Positions 12,431-23,436 of a DNA stretch of 64,000 nt are shown piece by piece. Location: positions 8,227,501-8,291,500 of the forward strand of contig NC_052028.1 of assembly GCF_015832195.1 (NCBI RefSeq), written 5' to 3'. Each line of letters opens with the position of its first letter. Positions within the stretch are counted from its first letter, which is position 1. Under the pieces are notes generated by a model. That model had not been told where the DNA came from. It ran no database searches and saw nothing but the letters and a program-made list of their open reading frames with translations. This DNA is from Motacilla alba alba (lineage: Eukaryota > Chordata > Aves > Passeriformes > Motacillidae). The position numbers and the translations under genes are program-made.

Positions 12431-15400
12431 TGCCCTGCCAGCACCCAAACCTTGACATGCACACCCAACACCATAATGAAATTCTGTGCTAAAAGAGCAG
12501 GTTTTCATTGGAAAAAAATATTCTATAATTTGAAACACTATGAACTGTCAGACAAGCACCAGGCACAGGCCATTGGAAAACCCACAGCAGCACAACCTTT
12601 CAAGTGTGTGAACTCCTGCTTGTTTTAAAAAGTTACTGCAAGAATACTCAACACCAACACACACACACTGAAAGAAAACTGGTTTTCCTACCTTTTCTTC
12701 TTGTAACTTCAAACGTTCTGGAGTCCTACAAGGAAAAAGAGAATTTTTTGTGGTGTTTTTTATTAAATGCAAGAATTGTTCAAAGGCAGGATGAACAACC
12801 CCCCCTCTAAAAACATGAATTACTGACCCAGGGAAGCATCTATGGAGCTCAATACAATAACAGAGGAGCAATTACATGCACACATTTCAGTTTGTCCACA
12901 GATATTTAATGGATAAATATAACACCTAAAATGACTCATCACTGTATGATAAATTACACTGTAAAGCACAACATTTGTCTTGAAAATTGATTTTTTCCCC
13001 TCTATTTATGTTAAAAGGGAGCAGTTAGGAGAGTTATTATTACTACACCAAAGATTTGGGGTTGAGGAAGGAGTAGCCATTACAGATATTTTTAGCAGAG
13101 ACTTCTTCAAATATCTGAATAATTTCAAAGCCACTGGACTATTCATGCTGAAAGTTGAGCACTCATTTCAATCCATGCACACCTAAATAATATTTTTGTA
13201 TATCATTTTTTTTGCATAATTTTTTTTGCAAATCCTCACAACCATCTCTAATATAGAAACTTGTTTTAAAACAACACTGTTTCTGAAGGTATTGCATTCC
13301 CAGGCAACACTATCTGCTTTATACTAATGGCGAGACTTCAGAGGAATAAATATTTAATTCCTCACTGTAACACTATTTATGGGTTAATTACAAATACATC
13401 CAAATTTCCATCGTTCGAGTTATTTCTTGCAGCCAGTATCAGAAGTAGTGGAATTGTGAAGACCATCTGGAGTGCCCCTGCTGTGGAGACAGGCTGAGAG
13501 GGATGGGGTTGTTCAGCCTGGAGAGAAGGCTCTGGGCACCACATGCTGCCGTGCTGTAGGTCCCCACTGACTGCCACAGAAATGCCTCTTTCTGCCTCCT
13601 GCCCCCTTCCAGAACCTTCTGGAATGTCCCAGGGCAGGACAGAGCCACAGCTGAGGTCTCCTCCAGCCCAGGGGCCACCTCACATCACCCATGTCCTGCC
13701 CAAACACAGTGACAGTTTATACTGTCCATTGCCACCACTCACGCAGGCAGGAGATGCTGCTTCTCCTTCCTTCACACGACCAAAGCTGCCTTCCCTTCCT
13801 CAAAACAAAGCTTCCACCACATCAGAGAAGGATCAGAATACCAGAAATGGTCTCCTTGGCACCCTTCAAGTCAGCTGAAGGGGATAATAAAAAAAAAAAG
13901 GTATTTGCTTATAAAAATACTGTCATTATTCCCTGTAGGATACCACCTCAGTGATCTTGAGCAATATATAAAATGGCATTCAGGATTAATACAGACTTCA
14001 AAGCATTTATCCTCTTTATGTAGCAGAGCTCTGAGCTGTGCAGGCAGTTATACTCCAGGGACCTCTCTGAGCTTTTCAAAATATTAGTTTGAGAGGTGGG
14101 GCATGGGATAAAAAAACTCAGCTACAGCTGCTATCATTAGGCCTGTGTACATGCAATATATGCAAAAGAGAAGAATACTTTCAAAGTTCCCCAGAGTCCC
14201 TCACACTAACAAGCTGTTTGAATTCTCTGCAGTTCAGAAGCTCAGAAATACTAAAACTAATTACAACTATTATATTGATCAAAAGGAAATAGACTATCAA
14301 AGCTCCATTAAACAAATATCCAAGTCTCATCTGACTTTTATAAAATGCCCTTTTGTTATTTCTATGTCTGCACAGACATCATGAAAGACAAACGATGGTC
14401 TTCAAAGTTTCCCTTCTTTTATTCTGTTCCCCTTATAATTGTAAGCTCTGATGAATATAAACTATCAAAAAAGAACCAGATGCAGGGTTCAGAAGAAAAG
14501 CTTGTTAGAACTGCAATAGGAGAACACGAGGTCAGGCTGCAAGCCATCACTTCTTGCTCCTGGGAAAACAGCAGCACTTGGTGTGTCCCCCAAAACATCC
14601 CTTCCCCAGAGAAACCTTCAATGACACTGAGAATGCTCAAGATTTCAGGAGGGTAGACAAAAAAAAAAGGGAAAAATGCCTGGCAGCCACAGCAGGGCTT
14701 AAAGTATAGTACAAATAGTATAAAAAGATAGCAGCTCCAGGTAGACTTCTCTTGAAGATGATACTGATCTCAATTAAAATAAAATCACATAGAGGTTTCA
14801 AAGATTTTAGTAGTGTTACCAGTAGAGAACCAAACTATTTTGATAAAAATGACACCAAAGTTCTTGAATGCATTGCCTGAGGAATACTTTTCTGCAGAAG
14901 CCATAAAGCAGATGGTTACAAATGAGACTTATTTCATGGGCACCATTTAATGACTGCAAATTCCTTTAACTAAAAATCTAATTTTATCAGAGCATAAATC
15001 ATCTGCTTTGAAGGGAAAAAACTGTTTTGGATTTTCCATTCCTTCTAAAAAGCTTCTTCATGTACCGCTTTAAATAGCATTTCATTAGTGCAATACAACA
15101 GTTTTACTTGTCAAGGTTCACTTTTAGCACCTATTTCCTGCTTTTTAATGTTAGGCAATTGAGTACAGAATGAAAGGTCCTTCTGTTCTGTGCCTGAAGT
15201 GCCTAATCACTATGTGGAAATCAATGCAGTATGTTTGCTTCAGGACTGCCTTTCATCAGACATGTAGCTAAAGAAAAACTGCATCTCTAACAGGCCAAGC
15301 AACCCAGAGTCATCAAGTTTCTATTTCTACCTGGAATAGGAGGGGCGAAAATCAAAATCAAATAGAGTTCAGTAGGTGCTGTCACACTGCTTCACTCCCC

Positions 15401-15792
15401 TGTAGCTGCAGTGTGTTGTACCAGTGCCATTTGCCATTCTTTGTTGTACCAATACCATGCTGAACCTGGTGCCATTTAACAACAGGTTTGCACAATGCCC
15501 TTTTCTGCTCTTACAAAAGGAATGCCAAGGCATAAGAGCTAGTTTATGTTGTATCTCCTGACTAATGATGAGTCATGGGTCCATGGATAAGCAGAGCGCT
15601 AGTGATAAATCAGATTTCATTCATAACAAACACAGAGCATTGGGAACTTCATTGTGCAGAGTTAAAACACAACAACACAGAGGGAATACACAACATAAAA
15701 CAGTGCTTGGCAGCCAGAGTGCCACAAACAGGTTTTCCTGTGGTCAATAGCAATGGATGCAAGCAGCAAAAGCACTTTGGGGTTGTTTTGCG
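12431..15792. other. Non-coding stretch with one CR1 scrap
   Basis: No gene recognised. Frames of up to 111 codons at 13.5-13.9 kb overlap or abut a GC-richer patch that starts with CR1 sequence (13468-13536). AT-rich elsewhere, with an A-run at 13889-13899. Confidence 0.6.
13468..13536 (+). mobile_element. CR1 LINE internal 3' fragment
   Basis: Roughly 70 bp match a CR1 segment lying further upstream than the tails seen elsewhere here: 'ctgtggagacaggctgagag' followed by 'ggggttgttcagcctggaga' and 'gaaggctctggg'. The terminal 'cttccaaccc' block does not follow, so the copy is truncated or deleted at both ends. GC-rich DNA of unknown origin follows to about 13,760. Confidence 0.8.
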
Positions 15793-15917
15793 TAGAATCA
15801 CAGAATGGCTTGGGTTGGCAGGATCAATAAAGCTCATCTTGTTCCAAACCCCCTGCCACAGGCAGGAACACCTTCCACTAGGTCTGCTCAATCTGGCCTT
15901 GAACACTTTCTGGGATG
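15793..15917 (-). mobile_element. CR1 LINE, 3' end (inverted, short)
   Basis: The reverse-complement CR1 terminus begins with 'tagaatcacagaatggct' and continues through 'gttccaaaccccctgccaca' and 'caccttccactagg'. It stops at 'ttgaacactttctggga', so only the last 125 bp or so of the element were inserted. The 161-codon plus-strand frame spanning it (15575-16060) is not a gene. Confidence 0.93.
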
Positions 15918-16640
15918 AATTCAGTATTAAGAGATTTTCACATGGCTGTGTGTTTCCCATCCCTGTTTGTTACTGGCCTCTGATCCCAGCAGGGAATGAT
16001 GCTGAGCATGGATCACCAAGGCAGATACCAAAGAGAATCATACTGCCTCAAGCACAATAATCCATCAAATAACCTTGCAATGGTTTCAGTCTCTTGCCCT
16101 TTAATACTGATTTAGATTTAGTAAAAAATGCACTCCTTCTTATAATCAAAATTTAATATAGGGGACTTGGGGAAGAAAGCCCCTAAAACTTACCAAAAAA
16201 AAAAAAACAACCAAAAAACCCAAAAAACCACAACCACCAGCAAATAACAATAAAACAATTCATACAGCAGAAGAAGAGATGCAGAAGAACAGGTAACACT
16301 CCAGTTTCACAAGTTCCCTGCAGGAACTGGCCTTACCAGACCCTTTGTGGGAGACAAGGCAGTGCAAGCAGATAAATCAAACCCAGTCCCTGCAGCTGGG
16401 CTCATGCTGGGTCTTGCAATAAATCAGATGTTACCTCTGCACACTCCAGGTCTCCAGGGACCTGCTCTCAGGATCAGCCTAACTGCTGCACAATTTCTAA
16501 ATATACAGTCCTAACTCATTGAGCAAATTAATAAAGAAGTGGCTGATCCTGTTAATAGATTACCATGCCATGGATTTTCTTCCTCCCTTCAGAGCCTTCT
16601 CCTCCTTATCTCCAGTGAGGGGTCATGCAAAGAAGACAGC
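15918..16640. other. Non-coding stretch between CR1 copies
   Basis: About 0.7 kb separating two oppositely oriented CR1 fragments. It holds the A/C-rich tract at 16195-16258 and nothing else recognisable. Confidence 0.6.
16195..16258 (+). repeat. A/C-rich low-complexity tract
   Basis: A13 followed by irregular CAACC, AAAAAACC and AACAA units. Same sequence type as the longer tract at 11.6-11.7 kb. Confidence 0.85.
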
Positions 16641-16848
16641 TTTAGATCAGATATTAGGAATAAATTCCTCCTTGTGAGGGTGGTGAGGCCCTGGCACAGG
16701 CTGCCCAGAGAAGCTGTGGCTGCCCCATCCCTGGAAGTGTCCAAGGCCAGGCTGGATGGGGCTTGGAGCAGCCTGGGATAGTGGAATGCATCCCTGCTAT
16801 GGCAGGGGGGTAGAATTAGACAAGTTTTGACCCAAGCCATTCAATGAA
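16641..16848 (+). mobile_element. CR1 LINE, 3' end
   Basis: It starts with 'tttagatcagatattaggaa', the standard upstream block. It proceeds through 'cctggcacaggctgcccaga' and 'gcttggagcagcctgggata' and ends at a degraded terminus around 'acccaagccattcaatgaaa'. The last 40 bp are more eroded than the body, as the final octamers are unrecognisable. Confidence 0.94.
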
Positions 16849-19033
16849 ATGACACTCAGGACAGGGCTGCTGGGACACTCTGCATGGGGACTGGAGTATC
16901 AGCACAGTATTAGACTAATACACAGATACACAGCTTAGTTTAACAATCAGGATATTCGGATTTTCTCCCTTTTTTTTTTTTTTTTGATCAGGCATGAGGA
17001 AAAAACAGATCATGTGCTACTATTTGGAGAAAGCTTGCTATCAATACAGACACTGACAATTTAGATTTGTCTGGTATGAACACAGAGGAACTCTGATGTC
17101 TCACATCACACAGCATCATCTGCTCATCCATACGGTAGCTAATTGAGATAATTACTGCATCTCTGATTTTACTCACTATTAGTTCTGGATTCCAGATGAG
17201 AAACCCAGGTATAGCTCCATAAATTTCCACATTGTGATGGGGAAGCTCATGGGACAGCTGTTTTGGAAATCCCAAATTTGTGGATATATTCTTTCTAATC
17301 TAAAAACTTAGAATTCCCCTGCTTGGTGGTCAAAAGTATTTTGTTTCAAAGGGAGAATATGCTACATTTGGAAAAAAAAATTGCTCAACATTTAGTCTTT
17401 TAAGGCTGAATGGCTTCTGAGCAGAATATCAAAGTTTAACCCTCTGTCACATCATAACCAAGTTAAGATTGCCTTGATTCCTTTTATTTTTGCAACATGA
17501 TTTACTCCGGTCTTATTCTCTTCTTCAGCATCATACCAGCATTTCCCAATCTCAGTATGATTTTTCACAGTTGCTCAACTGTGACATGAGAAAAACTTCC
17601 TGAAATTTGATTCCTGCAGTCAGTGAGTGCCTCAGCACAGAACCAGGCACCACAAGCCCACATCACTCTGCTCCCAGAGGCAGCATCCAAGAGCCCAAAA
17701 TCCAAGGTCATTAACATCCAAGGCATCACCAACTGCTCCATGCAGCAGCAGGGGCCTGTTCTCTTGGCTGGAAGGTGACAGTCCCCAGGAAAATGGGCAG
17801 TGCAGGACCACCATGAGCTATCACACACTGCATCCTACCAGAAGTTTAAAAACACATAAAGGAAGCAGGATTTCTGTTCTGTAAGGGACAGCAAACAAGT
17901 GGGTTTCATCTTCCAATTGTGCTTTAGATGCATCTTGACAATCCCTGACACTCACTATTGAGCCATAGCCACTCGTGTAAAACAAAATTCTTCTAATTTT
18001 CTGCTGTCATTCAAGTGTACCGTACCTGCCTTGTTCCAAATTTCACATTTTCTAGTACTGCAAGTACAAGAGCATCTTGTGAGATACAACATTTATTAAG
18101 CCCTGTGAGTACACAGAAGAAAGTGGAGAGGGAGGTTGGGGCTGCAGAGGAAGGACCTCAACATGCCTAATATAAATATTATCAAAACATTCCACAGCAC
18201 CTTGAGCTGCAGATGCTCTGGTAACCAGCAGCCAGAGCAAAAGCTTCTCATCTCCACAGGGATAAGATACCTGTTAAGATTTAGGATGCCCTACAAAAAA
18301 GCAATTACTGCTTGTTAGAGATACCACATAAATGCAAGTAGCAAGGAGTGAATTACCACAACATACCAAAGTGATAGAAAAATAAACTTAAGTCTTGTCT
18401 CCCTGTACTTTCATTAATGCTTGAAGCAGCAGCAGGCTGAAGCACAGTACAGATTTAAATTCAAATCTGATTCTTTTCTTTCTTTCTCCAAACTGAAAAG
18501 CAGGAAGAACACTGAAATGGTAGACAATACATTGCTATTATTAACAGTTAAAATAAATACCAAGATATTAGATCTTCAGCTGTATATAAAACTTAGACAC
18601 TGTGCCTGTTTTATTCCAAGCTCATCCTCTGAAATTGTGACTGTATTTGAATAAGAAGCAAAAATCTCTTATCAAAAAAAAAGCCTTTGCAATTTTTTAC
18701 TTTGCTTCACAAAAAAATCCCATCCTAGTCTGTCAGATTAGGAAACATGACTTTGCTGGGGGAAGGAGCCCAAAATCATCCCTATGAATCCCTTGCTGCC
18801 CAGAATAACCCACTGTCATCTTCAGATGCAGGAGTATGTGATGCAACATTTAAGAATCTGAATAGAACTAGAAATTTCAGCAATAATTGATACTCTTAAG
18901 ACAAGGACAGTTGAGGCTTGTGAGGGGACTCCAGGGAAATGCTTTATTCTGGGCATGAGGGCCCTGAAGGGCTGGTCAGATCCAGCTGTTTGCCATACAT
19001 TTATATTTGGAGATTTTGAGCAGTTCAGGTGCC
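16849..19033. other. Non-coding stretch
   Basis: No gene recognised. It includes a T16 run (16970-16985). The longest frame is 95 codons (16988-17275, minus), with no supporting signals. Otherwise unremarkable AT-rich sequence. Confidence 0.6.
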
Positions 19034-19177
19034 ATAGAACCACAGAATGGTTTGAATTCAGAGGGACCTTAAAGATCATTCAATTCCAACCCCCTGCCAG
19101 GGGCAGGAACACCTTCCACTAGACCAGGTTGCACAGAGACCCATCCAACCTGGCCTTGAACACTTCCAGGGATGGGA
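19034..19177 (-). mobile_element. CR1 LINE, 3' end (inverted, short)
   Basis: Inverted CR1 terminus: 'atagaaccacagaatggttt', then 'ttccaaccccctgccagggg', 'caccttccactagaccaggt', and 'ttgaacacttccagggatgg' at the truncation point. About 144 bp in total. Confidence 0.94.
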
Positions 19178-22100
19178 ATCTCTGTTCTCATTCAAGTAAT
19201 AATTAATGAACAAAACCAATGGATAGCAAACAGAGCCAATACCTGCCAAATGCCAGCAAGAAGAAAGTTGTGGTGCCTTGAAAAATGAGCACATGGAGCA
19301 TCACCTGTGAGCTCTGAGCAGAGGAGCTTCCCCAGGGACACAGCTCTTCTCCCCACAGGAGCGTGGGGGGCTGCGCACGGGTTCCTGAGACTTCTTAAGT
19401 AGGAGGATGGGTGGCAAAAATAGCACGGCATGAAAGGCAAATTAAAGCAATTAAGTATTTCTAGAAACCACAGAGCAGTTACGGTTCTGCAGCCCTGATC
19501 AGACCACAGAATGCCTGCCAGCCTTTACTGTCACTGCTCAGAAGCTTGGTGACATCCAAATACTTAAAAATGCAGCACAAAACAACTCTCCGTGTACCAC
19601 AACACAGAATTATTCTCCACTTTCACACTGTCAAGCTAGGACAATATTATTCAAGCTACCCACCAGCAGTGCCCCAGAAAATATAACACAGAATTTAAAT
19701 TTCCAAAATGCAGCTCTGTGATGATGTGTTAGAGGAGCTCTGCTCCTGGAAAGGCTGATGAAGACCCGCAGCATTGCCCTGCTAATTTTAGGTTCAAAAA
19801 GGAGATGCAAGGTCTGCCCCAAGAACCATGGCAAAACCAGCCTGGCTTCAGCACACACAGGAAATCAGCCTCTCATAGAAAAAGCAGGGAATGGGAGAAG
19901 CTGGCTTTTAAATTTCAGCTGCTTTGCAAAATACCCCAGGAGGCTAAAAAAATCAGCCTGAGCTACTAGTGTGGATTACCTAGTAGAGACTGAGCAGACT
20001 AGCACGGCTGGCTTTCCATCAGAACCTCCTAGCCAAGTTCTCCTCCAAACCCAAACTCCAGGGTTATTTCAGATCCAGATTGTTTGTCTCTTTTCTGCTC
20101 ATACTGGAGGCTCTCTTCACTACCACTGGCAACAACTCAGAAAGCTACAGTTTTTGAGAATTCCTTTCTAGAAGGAAGAGGTGACCCCAGATCACAGCAC
20201 CTGGTGTGTCATGAACCACCCAAAGCCCTTCTGAGCCAGCACAGAGCTGCCCATGAATTGTAGTCCCCTCTAGAACATCCAACTTGAACATGCAATCAGA
20301 CTTGCTGAAGGCAGAGGCAAAAACTTGTCTGGAAGCAGCACTCCAGAGCAGTGAGCTCTACATATCTGATATTTCAGCATGTATTCCTCTGAATAGGATT
20401 TAATCTCATTATTAAACCGTATTCAGGGTCCAACCTTGAGAAGTTTCACCCAAGTCCACATGCAATGCCCAGAAGCCTCAAGAGCTTTCCAGCAACCCCT
20501 GGAACCAGCCTATGAGACATTTCACACAACACAGCAGTAGTCTCCAAAATTAATACAAACCAGGAATGCTGCAGCTTTCCAGTCAAACACTAATGCTGTA
20601 TTTTTTAAAATTAGGTTTTCTATTTTAGCCCTTTCATTGAAACTGGAATTTCATACTACATATACATAATATTTATTAACTATTCTAATAATATTTATTA
20701 ACTATTATTAATTATTATTAGCTATTCTAATCAGGACTAAAAATATTCCAGAAAAGAAACCTCTTCTCAGGAACACCCCATAAACTTAAGGGGCAAAAGG
20801 CTGCATATCAAGAAAAACACACACCATTGTTGTATTAGAGGGCTGGTTTCTGATCAGAAAGCCTTGTAGTCTTATTTTCTTTAATAAATTCAAAGCACAG
20901 CTGCAATAATTCTACCACATACCATGAAAAAATTGATTTAGCCATCTGAACATAAATTAAGCAATGTTTTTGATTCAGTAAACTTGTTCCTATGTAGATC
21001 AGAACAAGTATTAGTGAAGGTCAGTGACCCATACCCACGTATTTGCTTTGATGAGGTTCACAGGAATTTTCCATCAGAGCAGACTTCAAAATTATTTGAC
21101 CTGTAAATTAACATTTTACTCATTTTAAAGCAGTTTTAGTGACTTGCTAGGAGCATTTCTAGTTGTGATTCAAGATTTTTAAATGCATGTTAATGGATCT
21201 ATGTATTAATCAAACCATAAAATTTGGAACCTAACAAACTTCTCACGGATAAGGAGCTCCAAATTGAACAAAGCCCTATAATGCTAGAAAAGGATTTCAG
21301 GTGACTTGTATTATTAGAACGGTATTATGGATAAACTGTTTTCTGCAAGAGAAAGTAACTGCTCTTTATGCTCAAAAGTTGATTATCTCAGTTTCACTGA
21401 CCTACCTGAAAGTTATGCTCAGAGCTTTCAGAATAATTTTGGTGTTTGGTGCCACACTGTATAAACACTATTTCTCATGGAAACAAGTTTTCTGCACAGA
21501 AACTTTTTTAAAAAACCTGATTTATAACTTACATTTCTTTACTCTATTTGAACTGCATTCTTTGTACATTCATGATTTTAATATTCACACTTGTTAAATT
21601 CTGTTCAAACCTGAGCAAATACATTTTTAGCTGAGATCCTTCCACCTCAAGCAAGATCAAGTAATTGGTACAATAACATTATGGTCTTTAGAGAAAGATC
21701 AAATGAATTAATGTCTTTCAAGTAATGTAATAATTCTATGATTTATGTTAAAGTAAATTGAGTAACGAATTTAATTCCTCAGAGCAACTTTCTTAAAAAA
21801 AATCAAAACTAATGTGCATTAGTAAAGAATGAGACTTTTTTAACTGCACCAGCAAATATTTAATGATTGTTAATAAAAAAGCAAAATTGATCAGAGATTC
21901 TGCAAGAACAAGTTTAACAAAGTGCCAGTGTACTACCTGAGCCTACACATCAGCAAAATAACACTGGAGGTGTGGAAGGGAGCTGTCGTTCACTTTTACA
22001 GAACAGAGGCTGGATACCTCAAGGACAAAATACACCTGAAACAGACCTCACAGCTGTAGAACATCCAACACCATTGAAATTACTTTTGAGCCCTGCTAAG

Positions 22101-22464
22101 CAGCAAAAAGCACTTTTTTAATTGGCTTAAACTATAATGCAGATAACTGGGTATTTGTAGACGAGATGTGACTGGGAGAAATGGGATCCTCCAACTACAA
22201 CTAAATCCCAAGGCTTAAACAGATCCAATTGCAACATGAATCCATCAAGGGCTTATCATTAGCCTGGCACTGACTGATGTGTCTGCCAGCACATAAGTGT
22301 TCAAGGCAATGGCAGCTAAAAAATAGCCAAGTGTCCTTTTCCTGTCCTTCTGCACCATCTCTCACTTTCAGGCATTTGAGCAACCATTTAGGGAACACAG
22401 AGGAACTAATTAAATAGCTAAAATTGTTGCAGCATTCATTCATCATTTACAGCTCAACAAAGTC
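19178..22464. other. Non-coding stretch downstream of the candidate gene
   Basis: About 3.3 kb with no recognisable repeat except the AT-rich 22-bp duplication at 20667-20710. The longest frame is 98 codons (21301-21597, plus), AT-rich and unsupported. It would lie beyond the 3' end of the proposed minus-strand transcript. Confidence 0.55.
20667..20730. repeat. AT-rich tandem repeat, 22-bp period
   Basis: The motif 'taatatttattaactatt' starts at 20667 and again at 20689, a 22-bp period. It is followed by TTA-rich slippage sequence and a further 'gctattctaatc' echo. An imperfect minisatellite-like patch of almost pure A/T. Confidence 0.8.
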
Positions 22465-22491
22465 ACAGTTCTAGATTTTTGTGGCTTTATT
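22465..22491 (-). terminator. Candidate poly(A) signal and cleavage region
   Basis: On the minus strand an AATAAA hexamer (22,491-22,486; plus 'tttatt') is followed by 'gccacaaaaatc' and then a GT/T-rich segment ('tgtgactttgttgagctgt'). This is the order expected for signal, cleavage site and downstream element. Cleavage would fall near 22,470. The hexamer alone is common by chance in AT-rich DNA. Its value comes from the GT-rich element and its position about 1 kb downstream of the signal-peptide exon. Confidence 0.4.
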
Positions 22492-22598
22492 CACACATCT
22501 CAGCCTGAGACTTGTGAAAATCTGAGTGAACATGTGTGCCACAAGCAGTGCTGAGCTCTGGCTCAGAAATCCAGCATCCTGGTACAGCTGCTTTGAGA

Positions 22599-22766
22599 CT
22601 ACTGGGACAGGGACTGCTCCATCCACACCCCTGTGGCAGCAGCCAACACTGTCACCTTCAGCACTGGAAGCAGGCTCAGCTGCTTCTGCACTCCCTGAGC
22701 CCAGGACTGAGCACTGAGGAGGCACTGCTGTCCTGCCCCAGCCCCAGTGCCCCAGCAAGATGGGCA
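22599..22766 (-). CDS. Possible terminal coding exon (speculative)
   Basis: A minus-strand acceptor, 'tgatctccttccaccccag', ends at 22,767. The sequence after it stays open for 55 codons to a TAG at 22,601-22,599. It is in the phase needed to continue the 43-codon exon at 23,429-23,301 (both junctions phase 0), giving a 98-residue product with a 534-bp second intron. The frame begins with a C-P-S-C motif and is rich in Gly, Gln, Leu and Ala. I see no dibasic cleavage site, domain or known family. The composition could equally be that of stop-poor GC-rich non-coding DNA, and the proposed upstream donor (GTACTG) is weak. Treat this as a model to test. The untranslated part would run on to about 22,470. 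Confidence 0.2.
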   Translation of the reverse strand, partial: CPSCWGTGAGAGQQCLLSAQSWAQGVQKQLSLLPVLKVTVLAAATGVWMEQSLSQ

Positions 22767-23300
22767 CTGGGGTGGAAGGAGATCACAGCTCGCTACAGTC
22801 ACTGTTCCCTGCTCCCTTTTCAATTCCTCTGTGCTTCAGAAAGGTGTCACATCAGTAAGTCTGGAGGGAAACACTTTGGGCAGTAATTTTGCTGATTCTC
22901 TCAGAACCACCTATGGCTCAGCTTTCCTTCAGAAGAGCTTTTTTTAGCTTTCACCTAAATGTCCACTGACCCAAGTGAAGAGCCAGGACAGTTTGCTTGT
23001 TAAATTTAGCTTCACTGATGTCAGCAGCCCCAGGACACAACACACTGTAAAGTCTTTGGGGCAAAGACAGCATCTCCACAAGAGCCACATGCACAATTTC
23101 AATTCCAGATGATGTCAATATACCCAATAAGCACAAGACTTTGTTTCACTGTTTTTCACTGACCTCCTCAGGAGGTGTTTAATACAAATACACACAGATA
23201 AGCCCACACTTGTTTTCTGTTTGCAATATGGAGAGCCTGCCCACAACCCAAGAACAGAAACCCAAGAGCTGTAGCTGCATCAGCAGCTGGTGTACAGTAC
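22767..23300 (-). other. Putative second intron of the candidate gene
   Basis: No repeat or further exon recognised. If the donor at 23,300 is not used, translation reads six more codons into this stretch and stops at TGA 23,282-23,280, giving a 49-residue product. Another acceptor at 23,237/23,236 would open a 22-codon in-phase frame, but the intron would then be only 64 bp. Confidence 0.25.
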
Positions 23301-23429
23301 CTCTTGATGCAATCTCCCCACATCCGAATACAGGCTCCTGCTCTGGTCCACATCCATCCATCCCCTTGTGACCAGTGGGAAAACCCCCAGCAGTACAAGA
23401 GAGCACCAAAAGCTCCTTGATGTCATCAT
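23301..23429 (-). CDS. Candidate first coding exon: signal peptide of an unidentified secreted protein
   Basis: A strong acceptor (long T-tract then 'taacag', ending at 23,437) is followed after 7 nt by ATG ATG at 23,429-23,424. The frame runs 43 codons to a possible donor AG|GTACTG at 23,301/23,300 (phase 0). Residues 1-6 form a short basic n-region. Residues 7-20 are strongly hydrophobic (F-W-C-S-L-V-L-L-G-V-F-P-L-V). Cleavage is plausible after the Gly at position 23, leaving about 20 polar residues starting W-M-D-V-D. A start codon just inside an internal exon, behind an untranslated exon 1, is typical of many peptide-hormone and small secreted-protein genes. I compared it mentally with common avian neuropeptide and hormone precursors and class B receptors and found no match. 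The donor is weak at positions +4 to +6. The exon could be spurious. Confidence 0.4.
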
Positions 23430-23436
23430 TTCAAGT

